43,665 nt of DNA, from the NCBI GenBank assembly GCA_017535865.1, contig JAFXTM010000097.1, forward strand, positions 1 through 43,665. The letters run 5' to 3'. This DNA is from Oscillospiraceae bacterium (lineage in GTDB: Bacteria; Bacillota; Clostridia; Oscillospirales; Oscillospiraceae). Positions 1 to 8,632 of the stretch are shown here, piece by piece. A program made the position numbers and the translations under genes. A model generated the notes under the pieces. It did no database searches and was not told where the DNA came from. It saw only the letters and a program-made list of their open reading frames with translations. Each line of letters starts with the position of its first letter. Position 1 is the stretch's first letter.

Positions 1-39
1 ATGTGGGCGATGATGGAGAAATTGCGGATGTGCCGCTGG

Positions 40-357
40 TCAATCATGCGCGCTGCCTCCCATCTTCTCAAGCGCGTGCTCGCCGCGATCGGCCAGCGCG
101 CGCAGGCTGCTCAAAAAATCCCGCGCCGTCTCTGGCGCCAGACTGACGGGGTTCTCGCTGCGGCCGAGCAGGTAGTCCGCCGTGACCCCGTAATAGTCGC
201 ATACGCGGCAGACAAAGCCCAGTCCGGGCTCACGCGCGCCGTTCTCGTAATGGCTCAGCAGCGCCTGGCTGATGCCGAGATCCGCCGCCACCTGCCGCTG
301 ACTGACGCCGCGCGCCCGGCGCAGCCGGGCCAGTGTCTCGTGAAAGCTTCGTTCCAT
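40..357 (-). CDS. XRE-family HTH transcriptional regulator
   Basis: A 105-residue protein with an N-terminal Cro/C1-type helix-turn-helix at about residues 5-60; the recognition part reads VSQRQVAADLGISQALLSHYENG and the helices that follow end in YYGVTADYLLGRSE, typical of small XRE repressors. The frame stays open upstream to 552, but that extension is hydrophobic, low-quality sequence and overlaps the promoter. I chose the ATG at 357, preceded by AAAAGGCGTGGGG. The gene is divergent from pta, with both promoters in the 160-nt gap, so it could regulate itself or pta; that is inference. No effector domain is visible, only about 45 C-terminal residues. Confidence 0.85.
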   Translation of the reverse strand: MERSFHETLARLRRARGVSQRQVAADLGISQALLSHYENGAREPGLGFVCRVCDYYGVTADYLLGRSENPVSLAPETARDFLSSLRALADRGEHALEKMGGSAHD

Positions 358-400
358 GTCCCCACGCCTTTTCAGAAAATAACAAAAGATAACAGAGAGT

Positions 401-429
401 ATTATATCGGATGAAAAGCACTTTGTAAA
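401..429 (-). promoter_or_regulatory. Sigma-A type promoter of the XRE regulator
   Basis: Read on the minus strand: TTTACA, 17-nt spacer, TATAAT. It lies 44 nt upstream of the chosen ATG at 357, which supports the short start. Confidence 0.75.
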
Positions 430-449
430 CAGAAAAAACGATTCCAATA

Positions 450-478
450 TTGAAAAAAACGCGGGGGAGTGGTAAAAT
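450..478 (+). promoter_or_regulatory. Sigma-A type promoter of pta
   Basis: TTGAAA, 17-nt spacer, TAAAAT, 40 nt upstream of the pta start. It is back to back with the regulator promoter, 20 nt apart. Confidence 0.7.
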
Positions 479-518
479 ATATCTGTTAGGCAAATAAACA
501 ACCGGGAGGTAAAAATCC

Positions 519-1523
519 ATGTTTGAGAACTTAGTCGAGATCCTGAAAGCAAATCCCCGCAAGATCGTCTACACCGAGGGCGCCGACGCGCGCATCCTCG
601 AGTCCGCCGCCCGCCTGAAGAAGGACGGTTTCCTGACCCCCGTGCTCGTCGGCAACGTCGAGGCCGTGAAGGCCGCCGCCGAGAAGGGCGGCTTCGACAT
701 CGAGGGCCTCGAGATCCTCGATCCCGCCACCTATGAGCGTATGGACGAGATGGTCGAGACCATGGTCGAGCTCCGCAAGGGCAAGATGACCGCCGAGGAG
801 TGCCGCGCGGCGCTCTCGAAGGGCAACTACTTCGGCACCATGCTTGTGAAGATGGGCGTGGCCGACGCTCTGTTGGGCGGCGCCACCTACTCCACCGCCG
901 ACACCGTGCGTCCCGCGCTGCAGCTCGTGAAGACCCGCAAGGGTGCGAACCTCGTGTCCTCCTGCTTCATCATGGTCCCGAGCGACGGGCGCGAGATGCT
1001 CTGCATGGGCGACTGCGCCATCAATATCTCCTATGAGGACAAGCTGGACAAGGACGGCAACGTGAAGCTCTCCGCCGCCCAGCAGCTCGCCGAGGTCGCC
1101 GTGGAGACGGCGCGGACCGCGAAGGTCTTCGGCATGGAGCCGAAGGTCGCCATGCTCTCCTACTCCACCAAGGGCTCCGGCAAGGGCGCCAACGTCGATC
1201 TCGTGCGCAACGCCACCGCCATCGCCAAGGAGATGGCGCCGGAGTTCGCCATCGACGGCGAGATGCAGTTCGACGCGGCCGTGTCCCCCGTTGTCGGCCA
1301 GCTCAAGTTCCCGGGAAGCAAGGTCGCCGGCTACGCCAACACCTTCATCTTCCCGGAGATCCAGTCCGGCAACATCGGCTATAAGATCGCCCAGCGTCTG
1401 GGCGGCTACGCGGCCTTCGGCCCCATCCTGCAGGGCCTGAACGCCCCCATCAACGACCTGAGCCGCGGCTGCGACGCGGAAGAGGTCTATCAGATGTCCA
1501 TCATCACCGCCGCGCTGGCGTAA
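519..1523 (+). CDS. pta: Phosphate acetyltransferase
   Basis: A 334-residue protein matching the length and sequence of the short (single PTA_PTB domain) phosphotransacetylases of Firmicutes. It interconverts acetyl-CoA + phosphate and acetyl phosphate + CoA, the first step of acetate formation with ATP yield in fermenters. Recognisable blocks include KIVYTEGADARILESAA near the N-terminus, the GGATYSTADTVRPALQ block at about 119-134, and GEMQFDAAVSP and NTFIFPEIQSGNIGYKI in the C-terminal half. The start is fixed by GGAGGT at 505-510. No acetate kinase gene is adjacent; a strong hairpin ends the unit directly after the stop, so pta appears monocistronic. Confidence 0.96.
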   Translation: MFENLVEILKANPRKIVYTEGADARILESAARLKKDGFLTPVLVGNVEAVKAAAEKGGFDIEGLEILDPATYERMDEMVETMVELRKGKMTAEECRAALSKGNYFGTMLVKMGVADALLGGATYSTADTVRPALQLVKTRKGANLVSSCFIMVPSDGREMLCMGDCAINISYEDKLDKDGNVKLSAAQQLAEVAVETARTAKVFGMEPKVAMLSYSTKGSGKGANVDLVRNATAIAKEMAPEFAIDGEMQFDAAVSPVVGQLKFPGSKVAGYANTFIFPEIQSGNIGYKIAQRLGGYAAFGPILQGLNAPINDLSRGCDAEEVYQMSIITAALA

Positions 1524-1541
1524 CACATCTGTCCGCAGCCG

Positions 1542-1571
1542 ACAAGAGGGCGCCCTTCGGCGCCCTCTTGT
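1542..1571 (+). terminator. Hairpin terminator after pta
   Basis: A perfect 13-bp GC-rich stem with a 4-nt CTTC loop lies 18 nt after the pta stop. The trailing T run is short (TTCT), so it may attenuate rather than stop transcription into tadA, whose start is only 17 nt away. Confidence 0.6.
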
Positions 1572-1588
1572 TCTGAAAAGGAGACTCT

Positions 1589-2035
1589 ATGGAACGGGAA
1601 GAGTATATGCGCCTGGCGCTCGCGCTTGCGCGCGAGGCTGCGGAGCACGGCGAGGTGCCGGTGGGCTGCGTGATCGCGGGGCCGGACGGGACCGTGATCG
1701 GCCGCGGCCGCAACCGCCGCGAGGAGAGCGGGGACGCCACCGCCCACGCCGAGATCGAGGCGATCCGCGAGGCCTGCGCCGCCCGCGGCGGCTGGCGGCT
1801 GGACGGCTGCGCGCTCTATGTCACGCTCGAGCCCTGCCCCATGTGCACCGGCGCGATCATCAACGCGCGCGTCCCGACGCTCGTTTTCGGTGCGCGGGAG
1901 GCGCTCAGCGGCTCCTGCGGCAGCGTGATCGACCTGTTCCAGGAGCGCTACGGCCATCGACCGGCGGTCTACGCCGGCGTGCTGGCCGAGGACTGCGCGC
2001 AGCTCCTGCGCGACTTCTTCCGGGAGATGCGCTGA
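1589..2035 (+). CDS. tadA: tRNA-specific adenosine deaminase
   Basis: A 148-residue cytidine/deoxycytidylate-deaminase-fold enzyme. The zinc site is visible as HAEIEAI (His and catalytic Glu, about residue 53-55) and PCPMC (two Cys, about 83-87). The N-terminal EVPVGCVI block and overall length match TadA, which converts A34 to inosine in tRNA-Arg(ACG) so that one tRNA reads the CGN codons. AAAAGGAG sits 6-13 nt before the ATG. It lies downstream of pta beyond the hairpin and ends against a strong bidirectional terminator facing the GNAT gene. Confidence 0.95.
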   Translation: MEREEYMRLALALAREAAEHGEVPVGCVIAGPDGTVIGRGRNRREESGDATAHAEIEAIREACAARGGWRLDGCALYVTLEPCPMCTGAIINARVPTLVFGAREALSGSCGSVIDLFQERYGHRPAVYAGVLAEDCAQLLRDFFREMR

Positions 2036-2050
2036 AAAACAGATAAAAGC

Positions 2051-2089
2051 AAAGCGGCCGGGAGCGGATTATCCGCTCCCGGCCGCTTT
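2051..2089. terminator. Bidirectional terminator between tadA and the GNAT gene
   Basis: An 18-bp perfect stem (2051-2068 with 2072-2089) begins with AAAGCGG and ends with CCGCTTT, with a 3-nt loop. The A and T flanks let it serve tadA (plus) and the converging cca operon (minus). Confidence 0.9.
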
Positions 2090-2093
2090 TGGT

Positions 2094-2870
2094 TCAGTCG
2101 AAGGCAAGGTTCCAGACCGTGCCCGGGGGAAAGGGCCGGTCGGCGGCAAGAAAGGGCGCGCCCTCACCGGCGCAGGTAAGCAGCTGCACACGCTCACAGC
2201 CGAGCCGGGCGCCGACCGCGGCGGCGATCTCCTCCGGCGCGGAGCCGAGGGCCTCGCGGACCAGCGCGATCCCGTCTTCCCTGTACGCCGCGGCGATCCC
2301 ATCGCCCACGGCAAAGAGATCCCCGCCGAAGCTGCGGCAGTTCGCCGCCTCGTAAGCCATGGCCTCCGGCGTACAGCGCAGATGCGGAAATACGCCGAGC
2401 AGGGTTTCCCGTCGCTCGGCGTATTCCGCCGGACCGATCGGCCGCGCGGGGAGACCGTCCCGGGCGGCGAGCTCCGTGCTCTGCCGGTACAGCGCGGGCT
2501 TCAGGCCGAGGATGCGCTCGTACCAGCCGAAGAGCGAGGGTTCGGCCGGCACGGTGCAGCGGTAGGCGGCGCCGCGTCTTTTCCCCTCCTCAAAGCAGGC
2601 CCGGCTCAGCGCCGCGCCGAGACCGCGCCCGCGATACTCCGGGTAAACGGCGACAGCGTAGAGGTAGCCGCATTTCTCTCCGGCGAGCTCCAGCCCGTCG
2701 AGCCAGTAGGCCGCGCCGAGGAGCTTTTCGTTCTCCACGGCCGCGAAGCCGCAGCCGAAGGCGGGCAGCTCCCGCAGCAGAGCCTCCGCCAGCGCGGGCG
2801 GGTCGCCGAAGACGCCGTGCCAGAGCGCGGCGAGATCTCTCGCATCGACCGAAAAAACACTCTCAATCAT
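2094..2870 (-). CDS. GNAT family N-acetyltransferase
   Basis: A 258-residue protein. The acetyl-CoA binding motif A is clear at about residues 71-90: VAVYPEYRGRGLGAALSRAC (Q/RxxGxG/A type). The N-terminal half (about 1-150) holds the GNAT fold; the C-terminal 110 residues (AANCRSFGGDLFAV onward) look like a second, degenerate GNAT-like or accessory domain. The substrate cannot be told from sequence. It is last in the cca operon: its ATG overlaps the end of the preceding DUF2156-like gene by 8 nt, which suggests translational coupling. Both of these last two genes are GNAT-fold type, so they may act on related substrates (inference). Confidence 0.88.
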   Translation of the reverse strand: MIESVFSVDARDLAALWHGVFGDPPALAEALLRELPAFGCGFAAVENEKLLGAAYWLDGLELAGEKCGYLYAVAVYPEYRGRGLGAALSRACFEEGKRRGAAYRCTVPAEPSLFGWYERILGLKPALYRQSTELAARDGLPARPIGPAEYAERRETLLGVFPHLRCTPEAMAYEAANCRSFGGDLFAVGDGIAAAYREDGIALVREALGSAPEEIAAAVGARLGCERVQLLTCAGEGAPFLAADRPFPPGTVWNLAFD

Positions 2871-3765
2871 CGTTCCACCTGGCGATATACTTCTCCACCA
2901 TCCCGATCGGCTTGTACGACTGTTTGGACTGGCGCAGGGATTCGAGCCCCATGTCGTCCTCGCGGTTGATGTAGACGAGCCCCGGATGCCGCGCCATCAG
3001 CATACGGGTGAGCTCGCGGCAGACCATCGGATAGGCTCCGTTGAGGTCGATCTGCGCCTTTTCGAAGTGCACGTCGAAGGTGTCGGCGCTGCACATCTCC
3101 CCGAGCGAGAAACCCACGATCTTCCCGTCGGCAAAGAGGACGCCGCCCTCGAGCCCCAGCCACTCGTAGGCGGCGAAGGCGCGCACGATCGCGTCGTGCT
3201 CAAAGGCCACACTCTTGTCGAGGCGCTCGCTGTTCTCCTCGCTCCAGACGTCGAGCATATCGAGGCAGCCGGGGATCAGCTCATAGCTCAGGGGCCGGAA
3301 TTCCCATTCGTTTTCCGCCTCAAAGCGGTTGCAGTGGTTTTTCTTCCCGTGCAGGGCTTTGCCGGCATAGCTTGCGAGCTTTTCGGCGAGATAGAGATAG
3401 TCCCAGTTGTCCCGTTCCGGCGCGAAGCGGAAGCGATCGGGATACTCCGCGTTGAGATGCAGCATATGCGCGGGCGTGACGCCGCGAAGCACGAGCGGGT
3501 AGCCCCGCTCCGCGGCAAAGGCGCGCAGCGCCTCGATCGCCGGGCGCAGGGGACCTGAGCCGATGGGGAAGACAAAGGCCGGCTGTCCTTCGTAGCGAAG
3601 CTTGGTCAGCATCCGGTCGCCGCAGCGGGCGATCAGCTGGCGGTAGTGCTTGTCCCAGATATAGATATTGCCGAAGTTATAGTCCGCGCTGGGACTGTTC
3701 TCCGCAAAGACGAGCTCATCCACCCAGGGCTTGTCGCAGAGCGTGACGGTCTTAAAGGGAATCAT
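2863..3765 (-). CDS. DUF2156 domain-containing (GNAT-fold) protein
   Basis: A 300-residue protein resembling the DUF2156 family, related to the C-terminal aminoacyl-transferase domain of lysyl-phosphatidylglycerol synthase (MprF). Family-like blocks include SPSADYNFGNIYIWDKHYRQLIA at the N-terminus, GKKNHCNRFEAENEWEFRPLS in the middle and YINREDDMGLESLRQSKQSYKP at the end. The isolated soluble domain has no MprF membrane part, so its acceptor is unknown. I chose ATG 3765; the frame stays open further upstream, but that stretch lies inside the glycosylase gene. The only clear Shine-Dalgarno (AAAGGAGA) is about 34 nt upstream, with a small hairpin (3782-3796) in between, so the start is less certain than the gene. 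Confidence 0.85.
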   Translation of the reverse strand: MIPFKTVTLCDKPWVDELVFAENSPSADYNFGNIYIWDKHYRQLIARCGDRMLTKLRYEGQPAFVFPIGSGPLRPAIEALRAFAAERGYPLVLRGVTPAHMLHLNAEYPDRFRFAPERDNWDYLYLAEKLASYAGKALHGKKNHCNRFEAENEWEFRPLSYELIPGCLDMLDVWSEENSERLDKSVAFEHDAIVRAFAAYEWLGLEGGVLFADGKIVGFSLGEMCSADTFDVHFEKAQIDLNGAYPMVCRELTRMLMARHPGLVYINREDDMGLESLRQSKQSYKPIGMVEKYIARWNDD

Positions 3766-3805
3766 AGCGTATGTCTGTGTTCGGGCAGCGAGCCCGGATC
3801 TCCTT

Positions 3806-4339
3806 TCACAGTTCGCGCAGATCCATGAAGGCCTCCGGGCGCTTGCCGGGATCCCGCAGCAGCGCGGAGGGGTGATAGGTCGCCATGATTCGCCGTCCGT
3901 CCCGCTCAAACCACTGTCCGTGCTCGCGGGTGATGCGAAAGCCCGGATCGATCAGCGCCATGGCAGCGATGCGTCCGAGACAGACGATGAGCTTCGGCCG
4001 AATCAGCGCGATCTGGCGGTCCAGCCAGCCGCGGCAGGCCGCCTGCTCGTTCGGCTGCGGGTCGCGGTTGTGGGGCGGACGGCATTTGACGACGTTGGCA
4101 ATGTAGACGCGGCTGCGGTCCAGACCGATCATGGCGAGCATGTCGTCCAGGAGCTTCCCGGCTGCCCCGACGAAGGGCTCGCCCTGCAGATCCTCCTGCT
4201 CGCCGGGGCCCTCCCCGACGAAGAGGACCTCCGCGTCCTCGCACCCCACGCCGAAGACCAGCTTTGTGCGCGTCTCGCCGAGCGGGCAGGCGTGACAGCC
4301 GGCGCAGTCCCGTTTCAGCTCTTCCCAGGCTTCGCTCAT
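3806..4339 (-). CDS. Type-4 (Fe-S) uracil-DNA glycosylase
   Basis: A 177-residue family-4 UDG that removes uracil from DNA in base-excision repair. The four likely [4Fe-4S] ligands are Cys15, Cys18, Cys86 and Cys102, the spacing known for the Thermus/Thermotoga enzymes. Active-site motif A is GEGPGEQED (42-50) and the second motif is HPSALLR (156-162). The open frame extends to 4630 but the true start is ATG 4339, whose ATGA overlaps the cca stop. It is second in the cca operon; the repair and tRNA-maturation genes share no obvious pathway. Confidence 0.93.
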   Translation of the reverse strand: MSEAWEELKRDCAGCHACPLGETRTKLVFGVGCEDAEVLFVGEGPGEQEDLQGEPFVGAAGKLLDDMLAMIGLDRSRVYIANVVKCRPPHNRDPQPNEQAACRGWLDRQIALIRPKLIVCLGRIAAMALIDPGFRITREHGQWFERDGRRIMATYHPSALLRDPGKRPEAFMDLREL

Positions 4340-5529
4340 TCCTCGCTCCCCCCTCCGGCCAGGCTCAGCAGCATGTCCCGGCGGTTGTTCTCCGGATATT
4401 CCATCACATATTCCAGAAGGAAATTCAGCATGTCTCCGAGATCCCGACCGCGGAGACCCAGGCTCAGCAGGTCGTCCCCCGTGACGGCGAGATGCTTGAG
4501 GGAGAAGCACTCCCCGCTGCGCAGCACCGCGCGCAGGGCTTTCGCGCTCTGCCCGCCGTAAAGCGCGTCGCTCACCTCGGCGGCGCAGCTTACGCAGGGG
4601 ACGTCCCGGGCGCGCAGCGCACGCTTCCACGCCAGCGGCGTCTCCGGCAGCGGCGCGCGCAGCAGCTCCTCCGCGCCCGTGCAGATGCGGATGCTGCGCG
4701 TATCGAGCCGCAGAGCATGCAGAAAGCTCTCCACGGAGTCGATGCAGCCCAGGCGCTTCAGCAGCACGGCGAAGCCCGCCCAGCGATAGAGCGGCCGCCG
4801 CGGCAGGCGGCTCAGCCGCCGCCAGATCCCGCCGCCGACGGGGCGGTCCAGCAGATAGGCGTCCAGCAGGCCCATCTCCATCAGCGGGTGGACCGTCTCC
4901 GGCGCGTCGGTGAGCAGCAGCTTTTCCAGCTCCTCGCGCACGCGCTCTGCGGCAAGCGTCGCCGCAAGCGGCGCTTTCTCCTGAATGGCGAGGAGGGTGT
5001 TGATTTCGATGGTGAAGCCGAGCTTCGCGGAAAAACGCAGCGCGCGCAGCATCCGCAGCGCGTCCTCCTCAAAGCGCAGCGCGGGTTCTCCCACGCAGCG
5101 GATGCGCTTGTCACGGATGTCCTCCACGCCGCCGAAGGGGTCGGCCAACAGACCGTCCGCCGCCAGGGCGATGGCGTTCATCGTAAAGTCGCGCCGGCTC
5201 AGATCCTCCGTGAGTTCGCCGACAAAGGCGACCCGGTCCGGATGCCGGTGATCGGCATAGGTTCCCTCCGTGCGAAAGGTCGTCACTTCCACATGCCGGG
5301 AGCCGAGCACGACCGTGACGGTCCCGTGCTGAAGACCCGTGGGACGGGAGCCCGGGAACAGCGACAGCACCTGCTCCGGCCGGGCGGCCGTGCAGATGTC
5401 CCAGTCGTGAGGACGCTTTTCCAGCAGCATATCGCGGACACAGCCGCCGACCAGATAGGCCGGGTATCCGTGGCCTTGCAGCGTGAACAGGATCTGCCGG
5501 ACATATTTTGGCGGGGTAATGGCTGCCAT
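4336..5529 (-). CDS. cca: CCA tRNA nucleotidyltransferase
   Basis: A 397-residue class II nucleotidyltransferase of the poly(A) polymerase/CCA-adding superfamily, which adds or repairs the 3' CCA of tRNA. Visible motifs: GGCVRD (28-33), the metal-binding pair HDWDI (41-45), RRDFTMNAIA (motif B) and the conserved block EDALRMLRALRFSAKLGF. No HD phosphohydrolase domain is seen at the C-terminus, as in the shorter Gram-positive enzymes. An AGGAG lies 6-10 nt before the ATG. It is the first gene of a four-gene minus-strand operon (glycosylase, DUF2156-like, GNAT), all overlapping or closely spaced. It diverges from murC. Confidence 0.95.
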   Translation of the reverse strand: MAAITPPKYVRQILFTLQGHGYPAYLVGGCVRDMLLEKRPHDWDICTAARPEQVLSLFPGSRPTGLQHGTVTVVLGSRHVEVTTFRTEGTYADHRHPDRVAFVGELTEDLSRRDFTMNAIALAADGLLADPFGGVEDIRDKRIRCVGEPALRFEEDALRMLRALRFSAKLGFTIEINTLLAIQEKAPLAATLAAERVREELEKLLLTDAPETVHPLMEMGLLDAYLLDRPVGGGIWRRLSRLPRRPLYRWAGFAVLLKRLGCIDSVESFLHALRLDTRSIRICTGAEELLRAPLPETPLAWKRALRARDVPCVSCAAEVSDALYGGQSAKALRAVLRSGECFSLKHLAVTGDDLLSLGLRGRDLGDMLNFLLEYVMEYPENNRRDMLLSLAGGGSEE

Positions 5530-5586
5530 AACACAGCTCCTCGCTTCTTCTCATAGAATGTGAGGCCCGCGAAAAAGAGAATTTCC

Positions 5587-5615
5587 TTGCAATCAGGGCC
5601 TACCTATTGTATAAT
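5587..5615 (+). promoter_or_regulatory. Sigma-A promoter of murC
   Basis: TTGCAA, 17-nt spacer, perfect TATAAT. It implies a murC leader of roughly 90 nt; no clear leader structure was seen. Confidence 0.8.
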
Positions 5616-5710
5616 CTGCTTTAAGTTGTCCTTTATCTTGTATTGTACCATCTCTCTTCTGCGAGTTCAAGTAGAATCGCCCACCGGGCGGGTTCTGTGG
5701 AGGGAATGAA

Positions 5711-7078
<1,368 letters not shown>

Positions 7079-7080
7079 AA

Positions 7081-7122
7081 AAAGCCGTGGAAGGCGACGC
7101 CTTTCACGGCTTTCTCTTTTTC
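7081..7122 (+). terminator. Terminator of murC
   Basis: A 15-bp stem with one G-U pair (7081-7095 with 7099-7113), loop GAC, followed by TCTCTTTTTC. Confidence 0.85.
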
Positions 7123-7124
7123 CC

Positions 7125-7823
7125 TCAGGCGGTCAGCACCTTGCCCAGCACGCGCAGAGGCAGGGCGTCGGAGATCGGGATATCCGGGTAATGCGGGTTC
7201 AGCGAATGGAGCGCCACATGCCCGTCGCGTGCAACGAGCTGCTTGAGATAGGCATTCCCGTCGTAAAGGAAAATGCCGATTTCCCCGGTCATAAGGCTGC
7301 GCTGCTGCCGGACCCACACAGTCTGCCCGTCGTGGAAGCGGGGCTCCATGCTGTCGCCGGTGACGCGCACGCCAAAGTTGGAGCCGTCGGGCACCTCTGC
7401 GCCGACCTCCACCATCTCGTAATCCTCTCCGTCCAGAAACTGGCCCGTGCCGGCGGACACCGGCAGGGTATAGAGCGGCAGCCGCCGCAGCGGCTCCGCC
7501 GCGCGCAGTACGGGCTGCAGCGCGTAGCGGCCGCTCTCCCTCAGGAGCTGGATGTAGTCCTGTGCGCGGCGGCGGCCCTCCTGGTTGAGTCCGGACAGGA
7601 GCCCGGCCCGTCCCTCGGAAAACTCGCCCCGGACGTCCGCGATCTCCAGCGCTTCGCAGAGCGCCAGAAACTGCCGCGCGTTCGGCAGCGTCATGCTTTT
7701 CTCCCACTTGCTGACGGCCTGGTTGCTCACCTCACAGCCGCGCGCGGTGAGCGCCTGCGCCAGCTCCATCTGACTCAGCCCCCGCTCTTTCCGGCGGGCG
7801 GCGAGGATCTCTCCGATCTGCAT
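7125..7823 (-). CDS. HTH-S24 (LexA/CI-like) self-cleaving repressor
   Basis: A 232-residue protein. An XRE helix-turn-helix (about 5-60, with SNQAVSKWEK) is joined by a linker to an S24 peptidase-like domain. The probable autocleavage site is Ala124-Gly125 in PVSAGTG; the catalytic Ser158 lies in TGDSMEP and the general base Lys194 in AYLKQL, so all elements of LexA/CI-type self-cleavage are present. By family knowledge, RecA filaments after DNA damage could trigger it. It stands alone, not in a phage, so it may be a housekeeping or stress regulator. AAGGAGGT precedes the ATG. Targets are not visible; self-regulation is plausible. Confidence 0.92.
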   Translation of the reverse strand: MQIGEILAARRKERGLSQMELAQALTARGCEVSNQAVSKWEKSMTLPNARQFLALCEALEIADVRGEFSEGRAGLLSGLNQEGRRRAQDYIQLLRESGRYALQPVLRAAEPLRRLPLYTLPVSAGTGQFLDGEDYEMVEVGAEVPDGSNFGVRVTGDSMEPRFHDGQTVWVRQQRSLMTGEIGIFLYDGNAYLKQLVARDGHVALHSLNPHYPDIPISDALPLRVLGKVLTA

Positions 7824-7854
7824 GGGACGACCTCCTTTTTATCTCTTTAAGAAA

Positions 7855-7883
7855 ATTATAGCACAATTATTCTCTGATTACAA
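7855..7883 (-). promoter_or_regulatory. Sigma-A promoter of the S24 repressor
   Basis: Read on minus: TTGTAA, 17-nt spacer, perfect TATAAT. The spacer and -10 contain ATAATT repeated at 11-nt spacing, an AT-rich patch that could serve as an operator; that is only a suggestion. Confidence 0.75.
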
Positions 7884-7949
7884 GAGTTTCCCCGCCTGGT
7901 TTCCTGCTTCAAATATTTCTCCGGATTTTCGGTCCAAAGATATGGCATT

Positions 7950-7977
7950 TTGACGGGATTCTGTTATACTGTATATA
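7950..7977 (+). promoter_or_regulatory. Promoter of the secreted anchored protein
   Basis: TTGACG, 16-nt spacer, TATATA, 33 nt upstream of the ATG at 8011. Confidence 0.65.
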
Positions 7978-8010
7978 CAAGCGACTGAACGAAAGGAAGT
8001 GCCTTTCTCC

Positions 8011-8547
8011 ATGAAAAAGACAGCCAAGTATATTTTTCCGCCTCTGCGCGTGTTCGCGCTGGCCCTGACGCTGCTGCTGGTTTTCGGCGCGGTCTGCCCT
8101 GCCGCTTGCGCGGAGGGCTTTTCGTTCCCCGCCCGGGAGGAGATCGTGAACGCGCTTGAAACGGTCTGCTCAGAGCTGGAAGAGAATCTCCCGCCGGCGC
8201 GGGAGAAGATCGAGGCTGCGTGGAAGGCGAGCTCCGGGGAGCTCGGCTCCGCCCTGAGCGGGCTGTCGGAGCTGGAGATCACCGACGCGATCAAGGGTGT
8301 TGTCGATATCGACCTGTCCGACGACGTTGCGGTCACCGTGAACGCAAATATCTCTCTGGGCGGGTCCAGCCCCGCCCCTTCGGGCAAGACGCCGAGCGGG
8401 ACGCCCTCGGACCCCGGCGGTGTTTCCACCGCGCCGAAGACAGGCGATGTAAACAACCTTGTGCTCTGGATCGCGATCGTGGCAGTGAGCGCCCTCGCGC
8501 TCGCCGCTGCGCTCTTCTTCCTGCTGCGCCGGAGAAAAAGAAAATAA
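8011..8547 (+). CDS. Small secreted protein with sortase-like C-terminal anchor
   Basis: A 178-residue protein with a signal peptide (MKKTAKYIF, a hydrophobic stretch, then ACA-E as a likely cleavage site near residue 34). A helical region of about 80 residues and a Gly/Ser/Pro/Thr-rich linker (about 115-140) follow. The C-terminus has APKTGD, a 21-residue hydrophobic helix and RRRKRK, the layout of an LPxTG sorting signal with Ala in place of Leu; alternatively it is simply a membrane anchor. GAAAGGAAG sits before ATG 8011; a GTG at 7999 is less likely. It has its own promoter and terminator. I do not recognise the family and no sortase gene is in the window. Confidence 0.8.
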   Translation: MKKTAKYIFPPLRVFALALTLLLVFGAVCPAACAEGFSFPAREEIVNALETVCSELEENLPPAREKIEAAWKASSGELGSALSGLSELEITDAIKGVVDIDLSDDVAVTVNANISLGGSSPAPSGKTPSGTPSDPGGVSTAPKTGDVNNLVLWIAIVAVSALALAAALFFLLRRRKRK

Positions 8548-8561
8548 GATACGGATCACGG

Positions 8562-8602
8562 AAAAACGGAGAGAGAAACCTTGGTTTCTCTCTCCGTTTT
8601 TT
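8562..8602. terminator. Bidirectional terminator between the secreted protein and CLC genes
   Basis: A 19-bp self-complementary stem (8562-8580 with 8583-8601), A run on the left and T run on the right, so it works in both directions. Confidence 0.9.
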
Positions 8603-8632
8603 ATGTTGGAGCGGGCGCGCTCCCGGCCGGGA

